64,000 nt of DNA, from contig OZ037771.1 in assembly GCA_964035545.1 (NCBI GenBank), positions 12,280,980 through 12,344,979 on the forward strand, given 5' to 3'. The first letter of the stretch is position 1; each line of letters starts with the position of its first letter. The stretch comes from Bugula neritina. Lineage: Eukaryota > Bryozoa > Gymnolaemata > Cheilostomatida > Bugulidae. Below the pieces are notes generated by a model. That model saw only the letters and a program-made list of their open reading frames with translations. It searched no databases and was not told where the DNA came from. Position numbers and translations under genes: made by a program. This document shows, piece after piece, positions 1 to 13,065 of this stretch.

Positions 1-79
1 ATATAATAATGTAATTATATAATATATAAATGTAATAGAATTTGTACTAATGAATGTTATATAATAGAATGTAACTAAC

Positions 80-3000
80 CTCAAGGCAGAGTTGAATAAT
101 GAGTAATCATTCTCCCAGTCTTTATTCCTGGACACAGTTCTCATGGCACCAGAGATAATGAGGAGAAGATAACTCCCTGCTAGGATATACCTGTATATAG
201 ACTGTCTACAAGAGAAGTAGTTATATAATATAACATCATAACAACTATGATATAGTACAGCAGTTTATAATAATAGTTTATACATTTCCTTCCTAATTAA
301 AAGGGAGGTTAAAAATATGCAAAAAAATTGATTTTAAATATGGAGATTAGAATTTCAAAATAATATTTATATACATGGGAATGCACACAAGCACAAGCAC
401 GTGCACGAAGACGCACACACACGCGCGAGCACGCGCACAGGCACACACATTATATGAACACATATACACATATATATATAGTTGTGTTGGGGGTCAATTA
501 CATATGAATGTAATTAATTACAATTACATAAAAAATTTCAATTACAATTATAATTACAGTTAAAATTGATGTAATTAATCACAATTGCATCATGATGTAA
601 ATAATTTTAATTACTTTTGTCCTCACAAGGGACAAATAGACAAATTATATTCAATTAACTAAAAATAAGGTAATTAATTATAAGTAATTACCATTACGCC
701 AACACTGATATATACACAGACATACACACACAGATATGTATATTTACCTGTGTTGGTTATACAGGTAGGTGAATACTGAGCCAATCAGAAGACAGTATCC
801 TAAGCTAGGTATATAAAGCACTCTCTCAGCTATAACAAAGCCGACAGGAAAGAACAGGTTGCTGGCAGGTAGAAATGGAAATACTATCAGCACTAATGAC
901 TACAATATACAAGGCAATAGACAATGGTTTAATCATTAGCTATACTGGTGAAACAGTGTAAGCTAAGGAAAGACAACTTCACTAAGATGTCATAATAATT
1001 TCAAAAAGTTAAATATTTTCAGCTATAAGGAGCTATTTACCATAAACATCCTGTCTGAGAAGGTAGATCTGCACTGAATGGAGTATTTGACTAGTTTGAA
1101 GACTGCTATATATGCTGCAACTGTACACACATTCCTATAGTCTAGAAAGGACCGTATGACAGGCACAGTACCCATTGACCAATCACAGCAGAGGTAGGCG
1201 GGGCATACCAACAACCACATGTTAACAGCTACTAGATAGTTGTAAGTCAGCTGTCTGTAGGGAATTGTCTCATTACTAGCTGGGTTATCAAATCTACAAA
1301 ATAAACAGAAGGGAGAATATTATGAGGAGAGTATAGCATTTAAAGCTTTGTATTACTAATAATAAAGCAAGTCTGAGATCTACCAAACTCTGTAAACTAG
1401 GGTTAGAACTGAGGCTATAACACAAAATGACTGAATTTCCAAACTACACAACAATTTTTGCATCAAGTATTGATTTGGAAATCACTGATTAGTGCAAATT
1501 GGTTGAAAAACTAATTTCCTCAAAACGTCTAGAAAATGAGGTTTGCTAAACCGTCACCCGAGAAGTAAGAAGACTGGAGTAGCAGACACTCAGGCTAAAC
1601 AATATAAAGTCACTTTGCAAAACTTTCCAACGTAGCTGAGGGCGCAAAACATAATTATCAGCTATTACACTTTGTTAAAAAGAATTCGTCAACAGTGCAG
1701 ACTTAATGCTGAATTTATAAAAATTCGGAATGAAATTTCACCTGCATGCAACAATATTTATTAATGCAACATTATACCTCACAGATGGTTTTATAGGCAG
1801 CTCTGCTTACTGGGTAACTGAGTGCAGTAGTTTGCAGTTGGGGGGTTAAGGCCTTGCCACACACTCGTGAGACTCACACGAAATCGTATATTTAACACGA
1901 AAAAATATTTGTACGGGAAAATTTGAGGGAATTCAAACGAAATCGACTTCGTTGGGTGTACACAACGAAGACGATGGACGAAAAATCACAATCATAGATA
2001 AACACCCTTTGAATGGTCAATAGAAATTTAGCAAAAGTAATTGTTTCATTTCTACCACGTTTCTCTATTTGACAAATTTCTGCTGTTTTTACCCCGTGCA
2101 AGACTTATCCCAGACTATTTAATATGTTTTTTGTTCAACGAGTGTGTGGCTGGTCATAACGAGAGGCTAACCCACAAAATCATCACACAATTTCGTGTAA
2201 TTCTCACAAGCGTGAGGCTAGGCCTTTAGGTTGGAACCCCAAGCTCTAAAAGTGAGAATCCCAAACTACTGCACTCAGTCACCCCCAACTCGGAGCTGCT
2301 TATAGACTTACGTGGTAAATACAGGTAGTTGTGCCCCCATGACACCAACTCGAAGTATCAAAATCAGAATGACTGAAGTAACCATGAACACAGTTCTGTA
2401 TATCAGCTGTTTGTGTGACGAGGAAAGGGAAGACAACTTCAAAGTCAACACTTTCTTTGCTAAATCCAACACATCTTTCAATACCATCTGCAATACAAGT
2501 TAATATGACAACACAATGCCATATCTGTGTTCATTGACATCAACATTACTAATACTCTGGTCTAAGTTTGTATTTTTTATTAACATATTCTATTTAAAGG
2601 ACATTTTAATTTGAAGCTCATTTGTAGGCTGGCACTTTGTGATAGAATGCTAAGATTTACTGAGTAAAGAAACTATGTGAACCAGAAAAGTACATCTTAT
2701 GTTATGGGAAGGCAAAATCAACTGTATAAATGTGCATTATGTAAAGTTGACTGCAGCTTTTTATGAACACTTGGTTGATCTAATTATAGTATATAATGAG
2801 TTTCCATAGCAACCACAGTGTAGGTTAGAATCTACTATCATTTCCATAGATACAAGTTTAGGTGATGCAGCCTGGACTACTTTGATTAACTACTTGTTAC
2901 TACTAAACAGGTCATCACTTATCACTAAACTATAATTAAGGGTTGTCCAACCTTTTCAGAGTCACTGAAAGAGAATATTCTGGTAGTGAGGGCCACATTG

Positions 3001-5295
3001 TAAATTTAGCTTGAGTTGGGAAAGCTAAAGTATCAGTAATTTTCTAATAAATTTGTTCCAAATTTCGAAGAATAATTACACAACAAAGTGTGTATTACTA
3101 CTGCAGGCTGCATGTTTTCAATTTATATAAAAATAAGACATTTAAAGGGCGGTTTTCCCATATCTCACATTCACATATTACTTTATTCGTCATGCTTTTC
3201 AGGGCCACATATATGCAGGCTGGGGGCCACATCTGACCCTGGTGTCACCTGTTGGACAGCCCCGCTGTAACTCAAGCATTGAGTGACACCAAGGTGCAGG
3301 TACTCCTTACCTGTTGTACTATAAATAGATCGTAGAGCAGGCAGACGGCAGAGATGGTGATGCCTTGTTCCTTACACAGAGTGGCAGCCAACAGCAACAG
3401 TACAGTACACAGGTAACCAAATATACCTGAAAGGTTTAGAGTAAACAGGTAGCAGAGTAGTGAAGATACAGGAGAGTGATTACTAGTAGACTGTTTATCT
3501 GCCATTCACAAAGTAGAAATGAACACAAAATAATAAATTGGTAGATAGACAAACTGATCAGTTAGTATAAAAGGAAAGCAACTCCAGTAAATATTTCATC
3601 GGGTAACAAATTTTGTACTTTAGAAATATTTTTCTTGTTTTAGAATACAAAATTCTATTTCAACTGAACACAAAGCTGACTCATGCTGTAATAGTAAACT
3701 CATGTAGCTAAGGACTACATTGAATAGAGAATTAAATAAATGATTAAATCGATTAGACTGATCTCAATCTCTGAAACATTAGTGATGACATCAATTACAT
3801 GTGTCAGCATGACAATACAGTGCTCCCTCCATATCTCACGGCTCCATATCTCACGGAAAACCAATAACTCACGACCCCGTTTATTGGCGTATAAAATATA
3901 CATGTGTATAGAGACAAGATGGCTGACTTTAACAGATCCATGAGTTAAATCTGGTTTTCTAGTACGTCACGAATTGGGGTTTCAGAACCCGCAGCTTAGT
4001 GAGATATGGAGGGAGCACTGTATGAGAATAAAATAGGGAAGATGACTCTAATGACAAAACACTTACTGGCAAATCCTTTGCTGTGGATTGACTTGTCGTA
4101 TACCAGCATGACTAATAAAGCCAGTGAGGCAGAAAGTAATTCGGCCTGACCCACAACACCAGTCACAGCTTCAACATGCACCGGGTGAACGGCAAATAAG
4201 AGTGAGGAACTGAGGCTAGCCATCGCACAGCACTTGAGTATATCTTTACATAGCCTGAGAGTATACAATACTTGAGTATATCTTTACATAGCCTGAGAGT
4301 ATACAATACATATCTTTACATAGCCTGAGAGTATACAATACTTGAGTATATCTTTACATAGCCTGAGAGTATACAATACTTGAGTATATCTTTACATAGC
4401 CTGAGAGTATACAATACTTGAGTATATCTTTACATAGCCTGAGAGTATACAATACTTGAGTATATCTTTACATAGCCTGAGCTCACCAATAAAACTGGAC
4501 AGTGACTAATGAGTGTAGAATGATGTTGAGTAGATGATATCCATACGGCTCCAGTTCTCCAAACCAGTAATTCAATCGGAAAGTGAGTACAGTTAGAGGT
4601 CGATAGGATTTGTGACTTTTCTCCTACAAGGAATATCTCAGTATTAGAATGCGGGGAACTGTTGAAATTATCAAAAATCACAAAATTTTTCACTCAAAAG
4701 GCTTATAGGTTTTTGAGACTAGCATTGATTAATCAATAACTAAAAACATAAATGTATAGTTAGTGCAGTCTAAAACAATAAACATAACAGCTTGAGTAAC
4801 TTAAGAAAATAAATAAAGTGGTGACACAAAATAAACAAATACCAAAATAAAACACTAAATTTTTACCACAAAAGCATACAAAGAGATAAAATTAAAACAT
4901 ATCATTATATAAACTCAAATAAAACTCACTTTTATCAAGGAGCTGAGTTCATGAACTTGAAGAAAAACCAAATTATTGCAACAAACAGAATCTGTATGAA
5001 AACTTAATTAGATATACAGCTGACCAATCAGAGAACTCTATTATTAAATAAACTCAGTTACTGAACGTTTTGATAAGCTACATAAGGGCTAGAATAAACA
5101 ACATACTTTACTCATGGGAGTGCCCCAGAAGTCATTATAGAACAAGTTAAGATAGGAGGTGTCTGGCCTGAGGTCTTTATTTTCCTTAACCGCAGACACA
5201 TCATCAAACACAAAGTCACAGTGGAGAGCTCCTTGGTACACTACAAGACACACAGCCACCAACAGACCGAGACATAACTTGTCAGATAGCATCAT
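80..5295 (-). CDS. TMTC: TMTC-family ER O-mannosyltransferase, 5' part (8 exons, runs off left edge)
   Basis: TMTC proteins are multi-pass ER enzymes with a GT-C-like fold and C-terminal TPRs that add O-mannose to cadherins. Exons on the minus strand, high to low: 5295-5107, 4623-4487, 4215-4067, 3426-3311, 2487-2312, 1293-1041, 899-748, 190-80. All have AG/GT borders, and the splice phases run without conflict (0,2,1,0,2,0,2,2). Exon 1 starts at an ATG followed by a hydrophobic signal-anchor and FVFDDVSAV, the family's luminal acidic DD motif. Exon 2 has [19 protein letters not shown], exon 3 [13 protein letters not shown], exon 4 the hallmark CKEQGIT, exon 6 the DUF1736-type RQLTYNY and LCCDWSMGT, exon 7 [15 protein letters not shown], and exon 8 RNKDWEND, which precedes the TPRs. 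The TPR half lies beyond base 1. Which TMTC paralogue this is cannot be told. The exon 2/3 junction is the least certain, because it skips some residues usual in the family. Confidence 0.9.
381..480. repeat. CA/CG-rich simple repeat in a TMTC intron
   Basis: Alternating purine-pyrimidine DNA (ACAC, GCAC and GCGCG runs) ending in a short TATATA run. It is followed to about 690 by degenerate TAATTA/CAATTA repeats. It lies inside the 191-747 intron and has no coding potential. Confidence 0.7.
1817..2279. mobile_element. MITE-like element in a TMTC intron
   Basis: An 18-bp perfect terminal inverted repeat, ACTGAGTGCAGTAGTTTG (1817-1834), reappears as its reverse complement at 2262-2279. Weaker inverted similarity continues inward (GGCCT; CTCGTGAGACTCACACGAAAT against CTTGTGAGAATTACACGAAAT). 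Length is 463 bp with no transposase ORF, so it is probably a non-autonomous DNA element. No clean target-site duplication was seen, so the superfamily is open. It lies only 32 bp from the splice donor of the exon ending at 2312. Confidence 0.65.
2939..3266. mobile_element. hAT-like MITE remnant (tentative)
   Basis: The left end reads AGGGTTGTCCAACCTTTT, and the right end read in reverse is CGGGGCTGTCCAACAGGT. GGGCCACAT motifs occur near both ends. CAGGG-TGTCC termini with internal GGGCCACA blocks are typical of hAT elements. The 8-bp duplication expected for hAT could not be recognised, so this is a degenerate copy or a misassignment. Confidence 0.4.
3818..4020. mobile_element. Tc1/mariner-pogo-like MITE with TA target duplication
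   Basis: A 203-bp element begins CAGTGCTCCCTCCATATCTC and ends in the reverse complement of the same sequence. It is flanked on each side by TA (3816-3817 and 4021-4022). TA duplication with CAGTG termini is the signature of pogo/Tigger-type non-autonomous elements. There is no coding capacity. It sits in the TMTC intron between exons 3 and 4, about 45 bp from the donor of exon 3. Confidence 0.8.
4233..4480. repeat. 36-bp minisatellite filling a TMTC intron
   Basis: About seven copies of a 36-bp unit containing TATCTTTACATAGCCTGAG and TATACAATACTTGAG, nearly identical to each other; one copy lacks the TTGAGTA part. The array occupies almost the whole intron between exon 2 (ends 4487) and exon 3. 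The last copy runs to within 7 bp of the exon 2 border. Confidence 0.9.
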
Positions 5296-8200
5296 CAGTC
5301 AATGGCAGACTACATCACATATCCCTAAAAAGTAAATGGTAGTTTTTAAATTATTGATGAAGTTGGTTAAATTCCAATTATATGATAGTGATTATGGACG
5401 CAATGATACCTATATTACATTCAACAAAGCAAAAAATAGGTACAATAATAAAATGATGGTAATAGTGACAGAAGTAAAACAATTTGGGGTCATTTTTAAA
5501 ATTATGATCAGAACGAAAACCTGATATATAACTGACAAATACAGTAGACAGTGTCATTGCGAGTGTTCATACAAAATAGGAACACATCTTCATCAAACAG
5601 CTTTTCAGTATATATTGAATGTAAATTTATTAAGTTCAACTAATCACAGTGATCAGTCATTAATATCACATCGTGATGATTATGATTAGCGCTACCACTA
5701 TTACTATTAGGTTATTAGTACCATTACTAGTATGATCAGTAATGAAGCATTGTAGCTGTGTTAATGACGACATGATTACAACAATAAACTATCAAATACT
5801 ACTGATTCATAATAATCATTCACTCATCAGTCTTTGCAACCCACTAATCAGTAACAATAACATCATCACTGATGATCATAATGATAATTGATAGGGATCA
5901 GTGTAAGTCAAAGTGTATGAGCATCATATATAATAGTATAAGCCAAAGATTCATAATGCAGTACCATATCAGCATTGTAAGTTTGTCCATCATATTCATT
6001 GTGATTGGGTATAACATGAAGTCACCTTTAATATTATCATCAACATGAGTCATACTAAAACACTAACACTATTACTCTATTAGTAATGATATTTATATTA
6101 CTATTACTATTAGTATTAGTAATACTAATAATAATAGTGAGTAATACTAATCGTAATACTAATACTAATAGCATAAGTCGCTATGAATATCATAGTATTA
6201 CTATTAGTCTAACACTGACACTGAAGTTTATCAACTTCAACGATAAGGATATCAATTGTATTGTAATTGTTCAAGTTTAATGAATATTAATGATTTTGTT
6301 AATAATTAAAATTATGATAATATCAATTTACAAATTGGATTTAATAATAATTTTTAACCTAACTTAGTTTTACTAATACTAGTACTGTAATACTAATAGA
6401 AATTTACTTTTAATTTTACTTTTAGTTTTAGTAATAGCATTTACTAAGTCTAATTACTATTACTGTTACTATTAGTATTAGTATTAGTATTACTATTAGT
6501 ATTAGTATTACTATTAGTATTACAGTAATACTATTAGTATACTATTAGTATTAGTACTAGAATAGTAATACTAAGTACTATTATAATTAGTATTACCAAT
6601 AGTAATTATATATAATTATATGAGCATTATTAATGTCACCGGACATGTTCTAAAAATGTATGATCATAAAGTAAACAAGAATAATATGGGATACTGGAGT
6701 ACTTAAATTATTAACTATTAATTTTTATAATCAATGTTTTAATAACCGACTTAGGTGTAGAAGTGTACGAAATGGATTCGGTAAAGCTTATAATGAAGCG
6801 GCATATTGAACATCGTGTAGCTTAGTAGCTATTCGCACGTTAAACTTTGGTAACATAAGTCTCGCCCTTCACACCAAAATTTAGAAAGACAACTCTCTAA
6901 AAAGTTGCTTCATGGTTGATTAATTATAGCTTTCATGATCTTTTTTGTTGTGCACTGTTTTTTTTTCATAACCGGACTCACTTGAACTCTTTTCTGAAGA
7001 ATTTATTTTTGGAAACACTTTAGGTGTTGCTGGAGGCCATCTATTCTTATGCATATAACAGCAGAGCATTTGTGTTATCAGAATATTTGTTAGTTTATTG
7101 TTATACAAATCTCACAAATATCATTTATATTTATTATGTAGCAGAAACTTATATGTTTTAGCTTTATTTATAAAATTATTCTTGTGTGACAGCCATTCAT
7201 ATGTTTTAGTATTAGTAGTGCAAGAAATATAATTCATCTTTACAACATAAACCCAAATATAACATTTCATATAGTTATGGTAGATATCAGTGGGCGTGGC
7301 TTAACATTGCAGGGGGGGCAAAGTTCTATTTGTAGTAAACACTTCTGATACTAACACACAACATACAATACACACACACAACACACACACACATACACAC
7401 AACACACAGCAAACACACACAACCACACAAGGCTTGCTCTAAATCATTTTTTGCAAGCAATTTAAACTGCACAAAGAAGTAAAGCAGCTTATTATATAGT
7501 CTTCAATAGTCTTCTTTGTGTAAACACAAATTCCATACTTTGCATTATTATTTCACCAAGTTGTTCATTGAACTGGCAAAGTTAAGCAAAAGCTAGTGTG
7601 GATGCTCACCTGCTTAATTCAATACTCATTTCTATACTACATACCAATATATATTCCTTAACTAGGCTATAATAATATGCACAATAATATAACTGATACA
7701 ATAATATATAATACATCTTGTTCATGTTGCTATATACACTCGGTAAAAGCACTAATAACTCAATAAAAGCCAAGTATCATATACAAGTTATCCATGAGGG
7801 TCTAAAGCTTGACTATACAAGTTAATTATTATAATATTCTCTCACTATAATGAATGTCACATTAACAGAAATATATAAAACAAGTTTTTAAAATACTGTG
7901 ATGAAAAGACAGCATCAGCTATTAGATGCATATAATTGTGCAGATTTCATCCTTAGAATATATTCACAGACATAATTCTATTTTGTTGCAAGAGTTATGT
8001 GTATAATTTAAACAACAAATTCAATACTCATAAACTAAATATAATATTATCACAAACAAGAAAATTTGTGGCATATAATAAATTTTTTTCAACTATTTTT
8101 AGCCGATATTTAACAAAATCCCTTTTCCATCAAGAGTTTCTCACAAAAAGCCCAGCTATAAAGTTTAGTGAACATTTTATAGTAGTTTAATCACTGTTGT

Positions 8201-9369
8201 TTTAACAGTAACAAAGTTTTAACCACTGCATACACAGCACAGCTAACAATCTTACTAATAACCTCTCCTATAGGTCGTGGGACAAGCAAAGGAGAAAGAC
8301 TAGGTTTGTAGAGAGAATCATGGCTCGGTTTTGATCAAGGTGATTGAATAAGTTGTCAACTTATAGCTGACTAATTTTATTGTGACAGCAATGTAGATGA
8401 CTCTCATCAAGTTACATGGAAAGCTGACACAAGAGTATATGGCTTTATGGCTTTCATAGTATACTTCTCTGTAACTCTTTTCAGTAAAAACTTCTATGCA
8501 CTGCGTGTGCTTTGTGTTATATAGGAACTTCTTTACCTGCTCTAACTTATTTTACTGCTATAATACTAGTAGGTATTTAAACTGTGTGAAAGAATAACAC
8601 AAATAGTTCACTTTGTATGTGTACATTTAGCAGTGCTATTGTTAGCTCTAACCAATACAATTTTCTCACAAAGAGAACAAAATGCAGCATTACTTCTTAA
8701 TTAAAATTTATTAAGAATTACTTCTGCTTCCAAAGAGCTCTTTAGTTGAACTGGTAAATCTAAACAATGCTGTAAAAATATACACAATGGCTGAGCACAA
8801 AGATTATTTTCAATATTTGAGCCGGCAAATCTAAACAACACCCTAAAATTTCTATTAACTGTTGTGTATGTTGCTATGCACTCAGTAAATGCATTAGTAT
8901 TTCAATTATATGTTTTTGTTACAGTAGCATAGTAACAGGAGGAGTAACAGATCAACAGGCAATTGACTTTTACTTCAACATTGCAGTTCGAGGTTGCAGG
9001 ATCATTTAGGTGTAAAAACTACAACAGCAACTAGCAAATGGTAGCTGGCTATCAGCAAAGGGCAACTGGCAATTAGCTAGCGCAGGTGAAAACTAGCAAT
9101 CAACAGGTCCTACTAATCATGTCAAGTAAGTTTCAAGGTTTTATATATTAATAACTCTATATAAGCTTTTATTTATAGTTTACTTCTAGTGAACCTGTTT
9201 CACAGTCACTAATAGCTACACAAAGTTATGCATTGTATAAATACAAGTATAATACAAAATGTGATCAACATATCACATGCATTAAATGTAACTGAGCTGG
9301 CATATAGCCACTGATTCTAATGGTTCTGAGAAATAGGCTTAGAAGTGCATAGTTTGGTGAGCTTCGGAG
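5296..9369. other. Gene-free simple-sequence region
   Basis: No ORF with coding character was found on either strand. Bases 6041-6625 are a degenerate TATTAGTATTAC-type trinucleotide/hexanucleotide tract. Bases 7345-7430 are CA/ACACAAC-rich. The remainder is AT-rich DNA in which I recognise nothing. The TMTC promoter should lie just above 5295, but no motif can be called. Confidence 0.6.
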
Positions 9370-9377
9370 TTGTCTAT

Positions 9378-9860
9378 TAGAATGTATTACAGTATATTAC
9401 AGTGTATTGCAGTGTATAACAATGTATTATTGTATATTTCAGTATATTTCAGTATATTACTGTTTATTACAGTTTATTACAGTATATTACAGTTTATTGC
9501 ATTTTATTGCAGTTCATTGCAGTGTTTCATAGTATATTTCAGTATATTTCAGTAAATTAAAGTATAAATTACAGTTTATTACAGTGTATTACACTTTATT
9601 ACAGTTTATTACATTATATCGCCATGTCTTACAGAATTTTACTGTATGTTACATTGTCTGACAATTTTTTACAGTGTATTACACTATAACATGGTATATT
9701 GCAGTGTATTATAGTGTATTGCAGTATTGCAGTATATTTTAGTATATTACAGTCTGTTAAGTATATTACAGTGTATAATTACAATGTAGTACAGTATTAT
9801 AGATCGGTATATTGCAATTTATTACAGTATTTTTCAGTATATCACTGTACTATTATTTAA
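9378..9860. repeat. Degenerate minisatellite, about 10-bp period
   Basis: Repeated variants of ATTACAGTGT, ATTACAGTAT and ATTGCAGTGT over almost 500 bp. The period is close to 10 bp, so some frames stay open for short stretches, but this is not a gene. The left end of the large inverted repeat starts in or next to the same motif (GCAGTATAT at 9894). Confidence 0.8.
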
Positions 9861-9894
9861 CCTGGCGCAATAAAATTCTTTACCCTATATTATG

Positions 9895-12800
9895 CAGTAT
9901 ATATTTTCCTAGAATGTTGTTTAGAGACATAAAAAAACTGCCTATGCACAACATACTTTGCATCTGTTTAGTATCTCGTAATTAGACAAAAAAAAATCAA
10001 AGCCAATTATAAGGCAAAAGACCATAATACTGTACTATCATTGGATAGTTCTTCATCAATAAACAGGTAGTCGCCAGTGGTGGATATGAACCCCTCCTAG
10101 ATGTTTCTCGTACTTCTTCCTCAAAAAACATTTTCATTAAGCCAAAAGGAAATAACAATACACCTTTTTAGTTGACACTTTTTAATTTCTGACTGATATT
10201 TCACCTTATTTCCAATTATAATTACCTTTTAACCGGCACTTTTCTTTGTAGTAATTCCTACCCTTTAGACTGTGTACTTTGAAATGAGTCTGTTTTACTC
10301 GTTACATAAAGTATAGTTGCACTGGCTACAGGTTGACACAAAAGCAAGCCTATCTTGATAAAATCATGCGCAAATGTAGAAACTACCGAGGAGTTTGTTC
10401 CTCATAATTAGAAATTGACAAATTATTTTTAATCCGTTTAAAAGCATCTGGTTAGGGAAGCATATGCCGTGTTCAATTTGTTATTCTAGCATTAACAATA
10501 ACAGAATGCAATAATTATAAGTTTATGAAAGTAATTTGTTTTCTTTCTAATTACAAATATAATATTTTAGTATATATTGTAAATTTATAAGGCTTGCATT
10601 AGGAATAACGCAGCTAAAACATCATTTTCCTTAAAGTCTTAAAAATATATAAGTATAACATAATACACTATGCCAATAAACTTATTAAAGTACCAAGCAA
10701 GCTTAGCTAGTTTAAGAAAAATTACACTAGGTAAATTCCCATTATTTATAGAATGCTTGCTGATATTAGCTTTTGATGTAATTAAAGTAAATTATTATTT
10801 ATCTTTCTAGCTAAGGATTTCTTGCCGTAAGTTTTGCTTTTATGCATGGAGAAATGTCGTAACAAACGAGTTAAATTTTTATAGCACATAAAAATGTAAT
10901 CTATAAGTCGAAGATATTTAAACTTAGCCATTAACTCATTTTAATTAGCAATGTAGCCTAAATCTAATACAATACAAAATATATACCAGTATATATAATA
11001 TATTTTTACCATGCTGTTAATTACAGTATTTGTAAAACAAATTTTATGCTCATTAATTAAATGCAACAAATATTTATAAAATACTAATAATGTTGAATAA
11101 ATAAATTCAATAATTCCTTTTCTATTTAAATGGCTGCATAATTTCTTGCAAGGTTGTATAAAGGAGTTGTGGCCTACAACTTATTATGTGTTCAATTGCC
11201 ACATATGTCTTAGGAAGAAGAAAACTCCCCAAAAATTCTTGGTTTGAAAATTCTAGTATAATTAAAATCACTTAATATATGTCTTTGAAATGCATTTTGC
11301 CACTCTGCAAAATTGCAGGAACAAATATTGCATGAAGTAATAAATGATTTATGAAGTAATTAACAAACCAATGTAAAAACTGTTGTTGTATATAGAACAC
11401 AACATATTGATTTTCTTCAATTTCCACATCAAATCTATATATTCAATTATATCTAACCAATGCTAATAAACTAAACATGCATGCATACAAATATTTGCAT
11501 CATATGCAAATAATATTAGCTAATTAGCAACTATAGCATTTTTTTCATTATCTTTATTGCTTGCATATGTCTAAGTATTATTAAAATAAGGTTTTTATTT
11601 GCAACTTTGCACCACAAATTACATAAAATCTAAAAGTTTGAGTTGTGACATGCATTAGGGCTACCTATACACAAATAGACCTTCATAAAACTCTCAATGA
11701 TTTTATTCAACTCATGTATGCAAAAGTTTTGCATTAAAACAATTCTTCTAAATCACCCTAGAGCAGGAAATTATTACAAAAACAGCTTCTCATATATAAT
11801 CTTTCTCCAGATTAATTTTTTTTCCTGTATTTAAACTAACTTAGCAAGTGAAGATTGTGATATCACTCAGGTAATCACATATATATTATTCATAGCTGTA
11901 ATACTTTAGCAATGAATAGATCATGTTTAATTTCCACTCTATACCTAGCAGTTTTTCAGAATTATAGAGCTATGTATATCGTGAAATTGGAATAGCCTAA
12001 TAGTTTTACATGTGTTTATAGCTAGACAAATTAACTTAAAAAGCTTACAATAATTAGATGATATTTGCATTCTTTTGAAGGTTATGGTGAAGCTACTGCA
12101 AAACTGGCCATTAGTTTAGCATAATATGCAATGCCACGCAAAAGCATGCCAAACGAGCAATGTTTATTTACCTTACCAGTGCAATTTTATCACCTTAAAC
12201 ACAAAAGCAAGTATAAAATACACATCCATATTAGATTAACTGTCAAGTTAAAAAAGACAACATATATTCATGAGCTGGTTCTGTTTGCACAAGTACAATT
12301 TAGACCAGCTTATTATTTAGATTGCCACAAAAATATGACATAAAATATGTCTTTAATCATTATTTTGATATTCACTGGTTGAAGATATTTTTTATATCCT
12401 AATATGTAAATATTGTACATAAATCTTAAAAATTAACTAGGTGAATAAGGAAAACTGCTAATTTTATGAAACTGTTATGTTAATAAAGACAATGGCTATC
12501 AACAAATCCCACCAGACCACAAACTAATTGTAAATACTAAAACAATTATATAGTGCTATGTGTTGATCTAGCCTAGTCAATACACCACAAATATGTATTA
12601 TGACATACCACATTTTAAGTACTGGGTTACCATTTATTCTAATGGGTATTTGTTTAAACTGTTATATACAGCTTTTTGCACTACCAATATACAAGCCAGT
12701 TGTTATTCTGTCACTTTTTATCTACATCTCTTTTTAATGCCAGTTACTTGTTAGCTTCAGTACAAACAGCTAAACATTCTACTCTACAGCCAATCTTACT

Positions 12801-13065
12801 GTTAACTCTTGTTTAACAATATTACAAGAATCTAAAAATTTGAGTGTGTTTTAAGTATAATATTCTATCATTATAACTTTTAAATGAAACAATAATATGA
12901 TAAATGCATTATAACTTTCTGAAAAGTTTTTTTGCAAAGTATATGTTTTTGGAAAATAGTTTTACAACATTTGCTAGGAGCATTATATTTATTCCTATCT
13001 AAAATAATTTTGTTTGAACTGCTATGTTTGTAATCATGTAATCAGAAGTAAAGCATCAGTAAAAT
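9895..13065 (+). repeat. Left arm of a giant inverted repeat (3,171 bp)
   Basis: This segment is the reverse complement of 29,618-32,188 joined to 40,814-41,581. The outermost match is CAGTATATATTTTCC at 9895, paired with the same sequence reversed ending at 41,581. The innermost match is GCATCAGTAAAAT, ending at 13,065 and pairing from 29,618. In stretches compared by eye the arms differ at a few percent of positions. After removing the two insertions from the right arm, the arms are 3,171 and 3,172 bp, so they are collinear. No coding region is visible. The arm retains the uninterrupted target sites of the BEL/Pao element (10,663-10,667) and of the MITE (around 12,660). Confidence 0.92.

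Noticed and set aside
9370-9860. CRISPR-like array
   Set aside because: The repeats are about 10 bp, degenerate and without spacers, in animal DNA.
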